A stretch of 64,000 nucleotides of DNA, from contig CAMQGK010000436.1 of the NCBI GenBank assembly GCA_947000775.1, forward strand, positions 753,501 to 817,500, read 5' to 3'. Positions within the stretch are counted from its first letter, which is position 1. Each line of letters starts with the position of its first letter. A program made the translations under genes and the position numbers. This DNA is from Pterois miles. Its lineage: Eukaryota > Chordata > Actinopteri > Perciformes > Scorpaenidae. Below are positions 43,147 to 54,689 of this stretch, in pieces. The notes below the pieces were generated by a model. That model was given only the letters and a program-made list of their open reading frames with translations. It had not been told where the DNA came from and did no database searches.

Positions 43147-44021
43147 GGTGTGAATAAAACATGCCAGCTGGCTACCAGATGTCTACCAGGCACAGCAGGA
43201 CTTCAGGTGAAACACACCGACAGTCTGGAAGCTTTGCCTACCAGTTTGTTTCACTGAGATGCAAATGAAGTCAGCAACAACCGTTAACTGAACACAAAAT
43301 ACAGACAAGACGTACTCTGGAAGAGTGGATGAAATGACAACATGGTCTAGGTTTGAATGACTGATACGATGTATGAATGACTCTCACCACTAACAGGGAA
43401 AAATCTAATAATTAATTTTGCGTTGCCACACTGTTACGTTAAAGCCGCGCTGTTATCTAAAGAACGTAAAGGGTTAATTCATTATAGGTCAGCCAACCCA
43501 GCTCGTCAGGCTCAGCTCTGCACTTTCAGGAAGGAAGGGAAATAACTCTGCATTCAGTTATTAGTGTGTTTTACAACTTTTAGGACCTCGTGACTAAAAT
43601 AAGGCCTACTAGAGTGTTCAGACCTCTCTCTCCCAACAGAAGTCTATGTGACGGACATGTATGTGGTCACTACAAAAGTTGGGCTCAACGACTGGCGCTC
43701 TTCCTGGCCAAAAAGTCATAAATAAAATACAAACGAATCACCAATAATAGTAGCATGAAGATTTGATGCCAGCACATCATTAATGGGGAGGAAACAGAGA
43801 CGCGTTCTATTGATCAGAGCTCAGAGGTGTTTCCATCTGGAAAACAGATTAGGCTTTAATGCCATGGCTAAGCTCAGTGCTAACAAGGTGATTATTTATT
43901 ATAGATGAGCCATATAGACTTACCCTCTCTAACACCACTGCGCTGTACAGCCTAGATTTGTGGTTATATATGTTATTTGTGCAAGCGCTATTTCAGTGTA
44001 CACATATTAAAAACTAAAACA

Positions 44022-44060
<39 letters not shown>
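44022..44060 (+). repeat. (TG)n microsatellite
   Basis: About 19 units; a short (CA)n run follows at 44170-44189, the inverted complement. Confidence 0.95.
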
Positions 44061-44062
<2 letters not shown>

Positions 44063-44189
44063 AGTGATAGCTCAGATCTATGAATATTCTCCTGCAGCAA
44101 CATCACCAGCAGGATCTAACACCTAAAACTGACAAGGGATCAATACAGCCGGCTTCATGACCCATTTAGACACACACACACACACACAT

Positions 44190-44410
44190 ACCCGTTTTTG
44201 CTACATCAGGGGGACCAATGACTGGGTGCAGCCCGGTGGGATCCACCCTTTCTGAAGGGTGTAGAGACATGATTTTAACTGCTAAAATCATTATAATTTT
44301 TTTTAAACATGAAAATGACTTGAAACATAAAAAACTCTCTGAAAAATTCAAAACCTGAATTCTGTTCCCCCCTGGGGACTGGTCCCCAGGGTGAATAAAA
44401 TTCAGGTTAT
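44190..44410. mobile_element. 'GGGGACC' repeat, copy 1
   Basis: 'gggggaccaatgactgggtg' on the left and 'ggggactggtccccagggtg' on the right, next to a short (CA)n run. Similar GGGGACC/GGTCCCC text occurs at 54045-54225, also next to (CA)n. Probably one MITE family; classification uncertain. Confidence 0.4.
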
Positions 44411-45093
44411 GTCTATTGGCATACAGTGAACACCACCGTTAGGCACTGAAAAGCATTTTGTCAACTAATGTTGGATTGAAACCTTATTACTAGATTACAT
44501 AAACACTGAGTCTAATAATTCAGACTGTCAGATGCCAGGTTTTTCTTAAAAAGCAGATCATTTTCACTGTAAAATATAATTGTTGAACAAACATATGATT
44601 ATACAGTTGATAAACATGATGGACAATGTTCCTGGCCTTTTTAACAAATCAAGCATTCTGTTTTACCTGAACAGTCATATTGGCTCTAGATTAAAGATGT
44701 TATCTCCATCCGTGTACAGTGTTTCCCTTAACACCATATTATATTTATTTATTTATTTATTATATTCATTACCATCTACTTTTTAGATTTTTTCAATAGC
44801 CAAAAATTAGCAAGATAATTTCACTTCTATATTTTATTCATAGCTGCTCTTTTGTTTAGTATGATTGAACACATGTTAAAAAATAAATCATTTTGAAATT
44901 GAATACTGATTTATCAGTTGATAACACTGATCTGTTCATCTTATCTTATCTTAACCAACATTATGACTTTTCTCAGAATCTAATGATCTAACCTACCTCA
45001 TATGATTTCTTCCAAAACGCATCTGGTGGGACAAAACCCAGAGCTACAGTATAAAATAGAGGAACAAATTAAGCTAATATTTTTCACAAAGCT

Positions 45094-45099
45094 TTTATT
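45094..45099 (-). promoter_or_regulatory. candidate polyadenylation signal of the unknown gene
   Basis: AATAAA on the minus strand about 385 nt after the stop codon at 45484. This is a single hexamer; no transcript evidence. Confidence 0.35.
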
Positions 45100-45483
45100 T
45101 TAAGCCAGTCTTATTTTAAACATTCATCCCCTTGCATCCTACAATGGCGGTGGGGATGTGTTCCCTCCACAGTACAGTGTATCAATGAGCTGACTCACCA
45201 ACTGGTCTCTGAACTCTGGTGGTGATGCAACCAACCAGGTGATATCTGGACAGATTGTGCACAGAGGAGCTCGAGAAGAAGAGGAAGCAGGAGAAAAGGT
45301 CTCCTCAGGCCTGAATGAAGAACACTGATAGAACCAGAAAGAACAGCATCATGTTGCTCTGCATCTCTGAGAATACTCGGTGCCAAAGAGCAACAGATTT
45401 TAAATACGCCTTCAGAACAGTTACAGTAAATACAAAGAACATCACATCTGTCAACCCATGTAAGAACAAGTGCAGAGTCTTTT

Positions 45484-45707
45484 TCAGTGAATTCTTCTTG
45501 CATTTTCACGCTGAATGGCAGTGATACGATTTTTAACATAGAACTTCACTGCTGTCCAGCTTCTTTCTTTAAGTGCTTCTGGTGAAGCCTTGATACAGGC
45601 AACACACTCTGACTTTCCTGGTACCTTACCAGATTTTATGAAGGCCATTAGTGTCTTTTCCACAGCGTGGACCTCTACAATTGACCAACTCCTCCTCTTT
45701 GAGGTTT
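45484..45707 (-). CDS. unknown gene exon 7 (conserved C-terminal domain)
   Basis: Encodes (E)TSKRRSWSIVEVHAVEKTL, MAFIKSGKVPGKSECVACIK, ASPEALKERSWTAVKFYVKN, RITAIQRENARRIH and stop. This domain is the only part I recognise as a recurrent fish pattern: W-x-x-x-E-V-x-A-V, GK-x-(E/D)-C-x-x-C, W-x-x-(V/I)-K-(F/Y). Acceptor TTTCTTTCTTAG. Function unknown. Confidence 0.75.
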
Positions 45708-48700
45708 CTAAGAAAGAAAGAAAGAGATCAAACAAAAAGACAATCAGCACTGTAGACTACCAATGTATAAAATTATTCAGTGATCAATCAGTCTCATTAA
45801 TTTGATCAATTGTGTAATTTCATCAGGAAAGTTGATATTCTGACACCAAGTCAAATCCTTTTTAAAAAGAACAGCATCAGTTGTATAGACTGATGTGTTA
45901 CCCAACCACGTATATATTTCACATAGTAGGAATAAACTGTGATTAAAAGCTAGTGCATGAAGTGAGAGCTGTCAGCACTTAGTGGCTGATAACAGAAAAC
46001 AGACTATATTTAAAGAATACTTTAGTAACCAGTTTATCTCCTGCTGTGAGTACAGATGTGTTTTCTCTTAGTAAGACTCTAAAAACCTGACGTTACCTTC
46101 AGTTGATCACTAACCAGATTTCTCTCCATCCATCCCTGTATGTGCTTATTTTCAGATCTACATTGTCATGTTTTGATGGATTAAGTCAATACATTTCCCA
46201 TGAACAGACTGTGCAGTGCTTGAAGTTGTCAGATTCATGGAGTTTCATATGTTCAGCTGTAGAAATCATCTTATTTACAATGTCAACTGTTTGTATGAGG
46301 AAATTTGATACACATGGACAGACTACTAAAGCCATAAACAAGACAAGGTAGAATATTACAACAGCAGCACAGTATTCTTTTAACTCCACCCTTTATGTAA
46401 ATGCAGCTAACTAACAAATAGGAAGGAGTGCATTCAGTGTGAAAGAATACCTGTTTTAGGGTCAACACTGTCAGACTCAGGTCGCTGTCCTTCCTTAGAT
46501 CTTGAGGATTCTGTTGAAATAATGAATGATATGTATATTAATACAATAAATTAAACTTTACTGTTTGAATGAAAGACATCTATAACAAGACTTAAAAATT
46601 TAAGCTAATATTTCAATGTACAGTGCAGTGTTTCCCCCATAGTTGTACAGGCCTGCTGGGCCCACCATGCTGCCTGCAACCCCCACAACCCCTTGTCAGA
46701 TCTGATTAATTTTGTCATAATTTAGTTTGAATGAAAAGTCAGTTCCTGGAATTTGGCTTGATTTGGTGTTTGTTACAGCTGTTAGAAAGAAAGAAATAAT
46801 GGGTCTAACAGGCCAACCAGCTTTAAAAGTAATATACTGTATTTTGTTTTTAAATAAGTGCTGTGCAGTGGCTCTAATTTATGTGATGGTTCATGTGGAT
46901 TTCCCAAAGTGACTGATAAATATTCAAAGAAACTTTAAACTTTTAATTCCACCCTTTTTGTTAAAACAAGTAATTAACAGGTAGCATGGGGTGTATTCAT
47001 TGTGTAAAAATACCTGTTTTAGAAGAACGGAGCAATGTCTGTCTTCTATACGTCCTCTGTGATGTCTTCTTCTTCAGTTTCATTACTGGAATCTTGTCTT
47101 TTGATGGAATATATTCATCAGCACTGCGTTCACTGCTGCTCGTAAAGGTTTCTGATCCATCAGACACCTTGGAGATCGATTCCAGGTAAAAAAACAAACA
47201 AAACAAAACAACATAAAGCACTGGCAGTAGTTACCGTAATACATTATAAAAGGATATGAAACATGATTTATAACTTCCAGAACATTAGTTGAAAGAGGAT
47301 TTATCTCCTACAGCACTAAATCATTCCCTACTTGCTAGTGTTTCAAGAACAGCCCATGCTTATGAACCCTTTTTGTGTACAGTAAAAGTACACTAACAAC
47401 ACAGCTGTGAATGTATGGTTGGGACTGTGTTTGCTGGTTTTTCTGTGTTGGAACAACAATCTAACTCACTGTGACACAAACCTGTACAATGTAAAAAAGC
47501 TAAGGAGCTGCAGAAAAGCAGATATCAAGTGTAGATACATGTTTATCGTTCCAAATGCAGTTGATTTTGCTACTGGTAAGAATAGCAAAGTAAAATGTGA
47601 GTAGCTGCACCCAGGTAGACACCAGCAGTTTTAGGTTTGGTGATAGCCGACAGCTTGCAAACAACAACTAATGAACACAGTGCGATCTCAGTGTAGCTGC
47701 TCACTTGCCGCGATAATTTGTAATTAGCTGGGTAAACTATTAGGAGGCTAGTCATATTCTTACCAAACCCATTTTATCTGCTGGTACCTCAGATGAAAGC
47801 TCTGGTGGTGATGAGGTCTCCACCTCTTGGTTTGGACTTCCTGAGGGCTAAAAAAACACAAAGGACACATGTATTACATTTTCCCTAGTACATGAGGTTC
47901 ATGAAGAGCGTATGGTGTTGGTACATATGATGTGTGGTACATCAAACTTGTCACCTTGAAAGCAACCCAGTTCAACATCTTGATTGTTTGTGAAAAGAAA
48001 GACAAATATATTGTGCCATACATAACAGCACAGATTGCTTTCCTTACTTCTTTTGCCAAATTGTTTCTTAGTTCATAAGATACCTTAAAACTAGTCAGAT
48101 TCTTATTTTAGCTACTGACTGAGGCATCCAGCACCCTCCCTCTACAGTGGTACCTGCAGGCATGTCTTCTTTCTAAACTTTACTCAATATTATAACATCA
48201 GAATATTATTAATGTTTGATTTGTTCCCGGTGAGATATTGAGATTATAGACTTTGCTGCTCTCAAATCCTGTTCTGAATGTATTCTTTTTTAAAATAATA
48301 TATATTTATTTTATATGCATTCCTTTAGTACTGGAAAAAAATACAGATAGTATTGATAAGAGCAGCAGTATCAATAAAGTCCAAACAATACCCATTCCTT
48401 GTCAGCATGAAAAACTGTATTGTATGCTTGCATCAAGCAGAGTGTGCGCAGAGGAGGTCACAGGGATCTGATTAAATATCCTATGGGTGTCAGAAAACAT
48501 TTCTCCTTTGTTAAAATCAGTGCCATCGCAATATTTTTCCCATTTCATATGAAGCTCAAAATGTGGCAGTGTTGAAGATAGTTTGTGGTCTGAGCAACAT
48601 GCTACCAGAAAATTGTTTTAATGTATCCAAGCTACACTGCTTTTATGCTAGCAAAAAAAAAAAAAAAAAACAGATCACTATTTATTTTGTGCCACTGCAA

Positions 48701-50410
48701 TTGTTGCACTTATGGTTGCGTGTACAGTATAACTTGCCTAGATGATTTAACAAGTTTTGTGTGTAAATCTATAATTAGCTTCAGAGAAAACATAGCAGGC
48801 ATTATAATATTAAGTTGAATTTTCTGTATTTCTCATATAATTTAAGCATGGTGTGCTTCCATCATGGTTTTTAAGTCAAGAAAGCAACTTATGTAGAATT
48901 TAGGATATCAGATTTATATTACTCTATACCATAACAGCAATAAAAGCCAGGGTGAACTAAACTATTCGGAGACCATATGGGACACGCTAACATCACTTGT
49001 TGACACCTACCAAACTCTTGGAAGCTGCAGGTAGCTCAGATGAAAGTTCTGGTGGTGATGAGGTCTCCCCCTCTTGGTTTGGACTTCCTGAGGGCTAAAC
49101 ACCACAGACAGACACATTTATTAGCATTTCTCAAGAACATATGGTTCACAAGAGCAGCACTACACACCTACAAACATCTTTTCTTGAATTAAAACTAAAG
49201 CATAATATGTTAGACTCTGACGGAGTCTTTGTATAAAATCTGAGTTTTGAATTTGAAAATCACAGCCCCATCATCATTACCTGAGTTTGGTGTTTCATAT
49301 ATTCCATGTGCCTGGATAAACATCTATTGTGATGCTCCCTCAGACGTTGTAAGCGTGCCTTTAGCCTCGTGGATTGTGCACTCGGTCTGCAGGAGGTTAA
49401 GTACAAAACAACTGATGTAAGATAACATCTGCATAACTAGAAATGCAAATTTTAAAAATTCTACTGGAAATATATGTACTTTCAGTCAATAAAACATTAT
49501 CATGATTACAGCTTCTGTAGATAAAGGAAATTAAGTTCCTGCTGAAACCTCTTCAGTAAATAAAAACTTTGGTTGTTATCGAGATGATAAACTGGCCTGA
49601 ATGAGGTTCCTGAAGCTCTTATCCGTGTTTATATGCTCTGTATAAACCAGGTTATAATGCCTCTCTCTAGTCAGCTGATTAACTATCAACTAGAGGCCTG
49701 GTTTCTGCAGGCAGTAGGGTAGAGGATTACACCTAACTGGGTTTCTACAGACAGCACAGCATGGAGCAGCAGGATGAAAACAGAAATCTTTACACAGAGC
49801 AATACGTCACATTTAAATAACTGCAATCAAAGTCTGACTGAAACTTAAACTAACAGAAACCAGTCTGTAGAAGCCTGAATAAGTCTATTTCTACCACTGA
49901 ACATTTGACTGTTACAGCCCACATCCCCAATCCGCCCGATTAAAAAGGGAGCAGCAGCATCTGCTGTAACTTGTAATTGCAATAATATTCAAAATAAAAA
50001 CAATTCAGTTGCTGCTTGTTTACGTGTGTTTTATTTAGGCCTAGTTATATTAAGAGCTTATTCTAGTAAGTTACTCAACAGTGGAAGCTAATTCGAGCTA
50101 CTAAAGGCTATATTAAACACTACTAATGCTAAACAATCCTCCTTCCTCTCTTCAACCCCACATTCATCCCACACCCCTGAATATTACAGCAGTCCACAGC
50201 TAAAAGAATGCTAACAATATTGTCTAGCTAACACTAGCTAGTGATAAGCAATATCATGATAGCATTAGCAAACCATGCTACTATAGCCTAAAGTGAATGA
50301 GCTTTTGACTGAAAACACATTAGCCTCAGCCTAATCAATAAAAATTAAAACAATTAGCCAGTGTGATGTACTTACTTAGTTTTCATCTTGTTCTCCATCT
50401 TGTTAGCCAT
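45484..50410 (-). CDS. uncharacterised 248-residue protein, 7 exons
   Basis: Seven GT-AG exons with matching phases (50376-50410, 49281-49386, 49011-49094, 47764-47847, 47014-47167, 46451-46510, 45484-45707; 747 nt) give a complete 248-residue protein. Order: short basic start MANKMENKMKTK; basic helix PSAQSTRLKARLQRLREHHN; two near-identical 28-residue acidic Ser/Pro segments (PSGSPNQE.ETSSPPELSSE); a charged Ser/Lys stretch; and a C-terminal domain with RRSWSIVEVHAVEKTLMAFI, a Cys-x-x-Cys pair (SECVACIKASPEAL) and SWTAVKFYVKNRITA. I associate this C-terminal pattern with an uncharacterised family expanded in fish, but I know no function and have not searched. No signal peptide or membrane segment. 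It lies on the same strand as ccdc88c, probably within one of its introns. The region is more AT-rich than the rest of the window. Confidence 0.72.
46451..46510 (-). CDS. unknown gene exon 6
   Basis: 20-codon-equivalent exon: (E)SSRSKEGQRPESDSVDPKT plus one base. Acceptor TTTCAACAG, donor ACAG|GTATTCTT, the same donor motif as exon 5. Phase 1 on both sides. Confidence 0.65.
47014..47167 (-). CDS. unknown gene exon 5
   Basis: 51 codons plus one base: VSDGSETFTSSSERSADEYI, PSKDKIPVMKLKKKTSQRTY, RRQTLLRSSKT. Ser-rich acidic start, then strongly basic, possibly a nuclear localisation stretch (KLKKKTSQRTYRR). The acceptor CTCCAAG is weak (T-run further upstream); donor ACAG|GTATTTTT. Confidence 0.65.
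47764..47847 (-). CDS. unknown gene exon 4 (duplicated exon, copy B)
   Basis: 28 codons: PSGSPNQEVETSSPPELSSE then VPADKMGL. Same length and phase as exon 3, differing at one residue in the first 20 and diverging in the last eight. Acceptor TTTTTTAG, donor TTG|GTAAGAAT. Confidence 0.72.
49011..49094 (-). CDS. unknown gene exon 3 (duplicated exon, copy A)
   Basis: 28 codons: PSGSPNQEGETSSPPELSSE then LPAASKSL. Acceptor TTTAG, donor TTG|GTAGGTGT. Phase 0 on both sides, so it can be skipped or duplicated without a frameshift. Its first 60 bases are almost identical to exon 4. Confidence 0.72.
49281..49386 (-). CDS. unknown gene exon 2 (basic helix)
   Basis: Encodes (K)PSAQSTRLKARLQRLREHH, NRCLSRHMEYMKHQTQ. 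Rich in Arg, Lys and His, probably helical. Acceptor CTCCTGCAG, donor CAG|GTAATGAT; phase 2 in, phase 0 out. Confidence 0.72.
50376..50410 (-). CDS. unknown gene exon 1 with start codon
   Basis: ATG at 50408-50410 followed by 11 codons and AA before an ideal donor, GTAAGTAC. The start is chosen because the frame joins exon 2 exactly. A four-codon upstream ORF overlaps this start. Confidence 0.68.
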
Positions 50411-50504
50411 CAGCCATCTGTCCTCTCCGTGTGTTGGCGCCGTGTCTGTGCTGTCCACCTGTGCTGCTTCTGCGCATGCTCCTACTGAACGTCAGCATGT
50501 GGCT

Positions 50505-50680
50505 CCGTGGGTGGGGGATGGGCATAGGTAACATGGGGACCGGCAATGTCAGGAACAGTGTGTTCCTCGTTCACGTCTTTGATTGAGTCAGCTGACACAC
50601 TGGGACCCCAGCGGGTGGGGGATAGGCATAGGTGAAATGGGGACCACAAATGTCAGGAAAGGTGTATTCCTCAATCCCTG
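50505..50680 (+). repeat. imperfect tandem duplication upstream of the unknown gene
   Basis: GGGTGGGGGATGGGCATAGG (50511) recurs as GGGTGGGGGATAGGCATAGG (50614), and both are followed by A(C/A)ATGGGGACC and a GTGT(G/A)TTCCTC block. Unit about 104 bp, two copies, about 95-270 bases upstream of the start codon. Confidence 0.75.
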
Positions 50681-50819
50681 AACTTGTTAAACCAAAATAT
50701 TAGAGCATCCAAAAGAAAAAAAATTGTTTAATAAATTTTAAATAAGTTGTGCTGATATTATCTTCCACACTATGTAAAAAATTGTTGTGTGTGACTGTCT
50801 ATCTCAACAATGACTAACT

Positions 50820-53469
50820 TGAGGACTTAGTATGCATATCGGACCACAACTAACGTACATGTAGGCCTATAAACCTAGCCTCAGTTTGTATGAATATTAG
50901 AATATCGGCTAACTTAAAGCCTCAGTTTGTATGAATACCAGACCACAGATAATGTACGGCCTCAGTTTGTATGCATGCACACCTAACAGGCCTATAGGCC
51001 TAGCCTCAGTTTGCTTAAATGTTAGAACACTGGCTAACTCATAGCATCAGCTTGTATGAATATGACAACATTGGTTAACTTAAATCCTCAGGTGGTATGA
51101 AAATCAGACCACTGCTAACGTATAGCCTTATCAGAACACTGGGTTACTAAAGCCTTGGTTTGTGTAAATATCAGAACACTGGATAAATTAAAGCTTCAGT
51201 CTGTATGAATACCAGATCACATCTAATGTATAACCTCAGTTTGTATGCATATCACACCACAGATAACATAGGCCTATAGGTCTACCTCAGTTTGTATGAA
51301 TATGGAACACTGGCTAACTTATAGCATCAGCTTGAATGACTATGTCAACACTGGCAAACTTAAAACTTCAGCTTGTATGAATATCAGACCACAGCTAATA
51401 CATAGCCTCAGTTTGAATGTATATGAGATCCACAGCTTACATAGGCCTTTAGGCCTGGTCTCACTTTGTATGAATACCAGACCACAGCTAATGTATAGCC
51501 TTAGTTTGAATGTATATAAGATCCATAGCTAACATAGGCCTTTAGGCCTGGTCTCAGGTTGTGTGACTACCATAACACAGCTAATGTATAACTTCAGTTT
51601 GCATGCATATCAGATCCACAGCTAACATAGGCCTTTAGGCCTGGTCTCAGTTTGTATGAATACCAGACCACAGCTAATGTACAGCCTTAGTTTGTATGCA
51701 TATCTGACAACAGGTGTTATGAATACCAGCGTACTGCTAACTGAAATCCTCAGCTTGTATAAATATTAGAACACTGGCTAAGTTAAAGTCTTTGTTTGTA
51801 TGAATACATAACCACTGCTAACAAATAGTTTCATCAGAACACTGGCTTACGTAGAGCCTCAGTTTATATGAATATCAGACCACTGCTAATGTATAGCCTC
51901 AGTTTGTATGCATATCAGACCACAGCTAACATAGGCCTATAGGCCTAGCCTCACTTTGCATCAATATTACAACACTGGCTAACATATAGCTTCAGCCTGT
52001 ATGAGTATCAGAACACTGGCTAACTTAAAGCCTCAGTTTGTATGAATACCAGACCTCTGATAATGTATAGCCTCGGTCTGTATGACTACCAAACCACTGC
52101 TAATGTATAGCATCAGTTTTTGTGCTTATCAGACCATCACTAACATAGGCCTACAGGTCTAGCCTCAGTCTGTATGATTACCAAACCACCGCTAACATAT
52201 GGCCCCAGTTTTTGTGCTTATCAGACCATCACTAACGTAGGCCTATAGGTCTAGCCTCAGTTTGTATGAATACCAGACCTCAGTTAATGTATAGCCTCAA
52301 TTTGAATATATATCAGACCACAGCTAATGTAGGCTTATAGGCCTAGTTTCAGTTTGTATGAATACCAGACATCAGTTAATGTATAGCTTCAGTTTGAGTG
52401 TATATCAGACCACAGCAAATGTAGGCCTATAGGCCTAGCCTCAGTTTGTATGAATATTAGAACACTGGCTAAGTTAAAGCTTCAGTTTGTATGAATATCA
52501 GACTACTGCTAATGTATAGCCTCAGTCTGAACAATTACCAAACCACTTCTAATGCATAGCCTCAATTTTTGTGCTTATCAGACCATCACTAACGTAGGTC
52601 TATAGGTCTAGCCTCAGTTTGTATGAATATTACAACACTAGCTAACTTAAAGCCTCAGTTTGTATGAATACCAAACCAATGCTAACAAATAGTCTCCTGA
52701 AAACACTAGCTTCCATACAGCCTCAGGTTGTATGAATATCAGACCACTGCTAATGTATAGCCTCAGTTTGTATGAATACCACACCACTGCTAACGTATAG
52801 CTTTTGTTTCTGTGCATATCACACTATTGCTAATGTCGGCCTCAGTCTGTTTGAATATCTGAATACTGTCTAACTTAAAGCCTCAGTTTGTATGAATACC
52901 AGACCACAGCTAACAAATAATCTCATCAAAACACTAGCTTACATAGAACCTCAGTTTATATAAATATCAGACCACTGCTAACGTATAGCTTCAATTTGTA
53001 CGAGTACCAAACCAGTGCTAACATATAGCCTCAGCCTGAATGCTTATCAGCTCATTGCTAAGGTAGGCCTATAGGCCTAGCCTCAGTTTGTATGAATACC
53101 AGACCTCAGCTAATGTATAGCCTCAGTTCTTATGCATACCAGACCACAGATAACATAGGCCTATAGGCCTAGCCTCACTTTGCATGAATACCAGACCACA
53201 CCTGATGTACAGCCTCAGTTTGTATGCATATAAGATGTGATAAGATAAGATGAGATGAACCTTTATTCATCCCCGGAGGGAAATTCACGAAAACCATCAA
53301 ACCACAGGTAACATAGGCTTTTAGGCCTAGCCTCAGTTTCTAGCAATGGTTGAACTTGATAACTTATAGCCTCAGCTTATATGAATATGTCAACACCAGC
53401 TAATTTAGAGGCTCAGTTTGTATGAATATAGACCACTGCTCACTTATAAGCCTCAGTTTGTATGCATTG
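50820..53469 (+). repeat. degenerate 40-bp satellite, about 2.65 kb
   Basis: Core unit AGCCTCAGTTTGTATGAATA + CCAGACCACAGCTAATGTAT. Many units carry an extra palindromic AGGCCTATAGGCCT that lengthens them to about 50 bp. Units are strongly diverged, unlike the young minisatellites nearby. Interrupted by a retroelement tail at 53228-53290. Confidence 0.9.
53228..53290 (-). mobile_element. retroelement 3' tail inserted in a satellite array
   Basis: Reverse orientation: GATAAGATAAGATGAGATGA, ACCTTTATTCATCCCCGGAG, GGAAATTC. It interrupts the 40-bp satellite at 50820-53469. Confidence 0.6.
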
Positions 53470-54044
53470 TTTTACATTGCATGGACCAGTCCACTATCCA
53501 CTCAGTTTTTAACCTCAGCTTAAACTGAAGTTTAATGTGAATGTGTTTTTCTCTGAGCATCAACCCATTTCCTTTTTGATGGCATTAACTCATTACTCAC
53601 TATTTTAAACACTTCATAACAAATAATGGTAGGAATTTCATTATGCAAATACCAAGAATTGTTGTCTATGGGCCTTTTATTAAAAAATATTATTTCTACT
53701 TATAGATATTAATACAGATATTAATTCATATTTTGACTTCTTCAGGCCAACAAAAACATTATCACCGGTTTCTTCCAAAGAATAAAACCTTTTTGAAGGG
53801 AAGTTTAATGATTAAATGTATTCCCTCATTGATTTTAGGTAAATTCATTTTATAACATGAAAGTCTGATCACAATTAAGTGCACAGATTGTAATAATATG
53901 CTTACAGTATGAAGATTATATGATTACACGCACTTACACACTGTTACACACTTACACACTTTGTCAGGAAAATGTCCCCACCGATGCAAGTTCACACACT
54001 GCAATACCAACCATGACCTCTAGGGTATACACAAAGTCATGAAA

Positions 54045-54226
54045 ATCGGGTCTGTGGGGACCAATTTTTTTTTTCTCAAAAAAACAGCACTAGGCATATC
54101 AGCAGGCTGTCTTCTATTGGTTGCAATGCTTGTGCCTGTGGGGACCGGGAATCGGTCCCCACGAGAAAAATTGGTCCCCACGGGGTGAGTGATATGTCAG
54201 GTCATGGTCCCCACCAGGATAGAAAA

Positions 54227-54228
<2 letters not shown>
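54045..54228. mobile_element. 'GGGGACC' repeat, copy 2
   Basis: 'gtctgtggggaccaattttt' on the left; 'ttggtccccacggggtgagt' and 'tggtccccaccaggatagaa' on the right, then an 82-bp (CA)n tract. I recognise GGTCCCCAC.AGGATAGAAAAAC as a recurring fish motif beside CA repeats. Confidence 0.5.

Positions 54229-54311
<83 letters not shown>
54229..54311 (+). repeat. (CA)n microsatellite
   Basis: About 41 uninterrupted units, next to the 'GGGGACC' repeat. Confidence 0.97.
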
Positions 54312-54313
<2 letters not shown>

Positions 54314-54689
54314 GCCTACATCCATGGCCCACTAACACACTGGGCTCACATGTGTAATCCCAGATCAATGAAGTGGTGGCAGCTAACAGCAGATCTGACT
54401 TTCACCGAGCCGCTGGGTTGTGTGCTCCAGAACCTGGTCAGCCTTTAAAATCCAAATGAAGACCCTGTTCCTGTCCTCCTGAGATCCAGCTCTGATCCAC
54501 AGTGACGACACAGTGATGGAAACCAATGCTGATCTCTCTGGGAATATCATTGATGAAATGGATAAAAGTGTATTTGGGTGAGATTTACGGCCACTCTAAT
54601 ATATCTTATTGCCATAGTGCCACTTGTGGTTGACATGTGATCACTCACACACTGGGGTTGTCATCTAAATGTGTTGAAGATTTAATAAT

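Larger units (their letters stand above)
41131..45083. other. right part of the large intron
   Basis: No ccdc88c 5' exon found. Holds the TAGGGCTG-type repeat (41640-42190), three dinucleotide repeats, a 'GGGGACC' repeat and a short TTATC tail at 44938. Confidence 0.4.

Noticed and set aside
42959..45190. ccdc88c first exons
   Set aside because: I looked for the conserved TWVKTFG, LVDG and ILVR blocks in reverse complement and saw none; the exons are probably beyond 64000.
54045..54311. Exon near the CA repeat at 54 kb
   Set aside because: The frames are translations of (CA)n plus a GGGGACC repeat.
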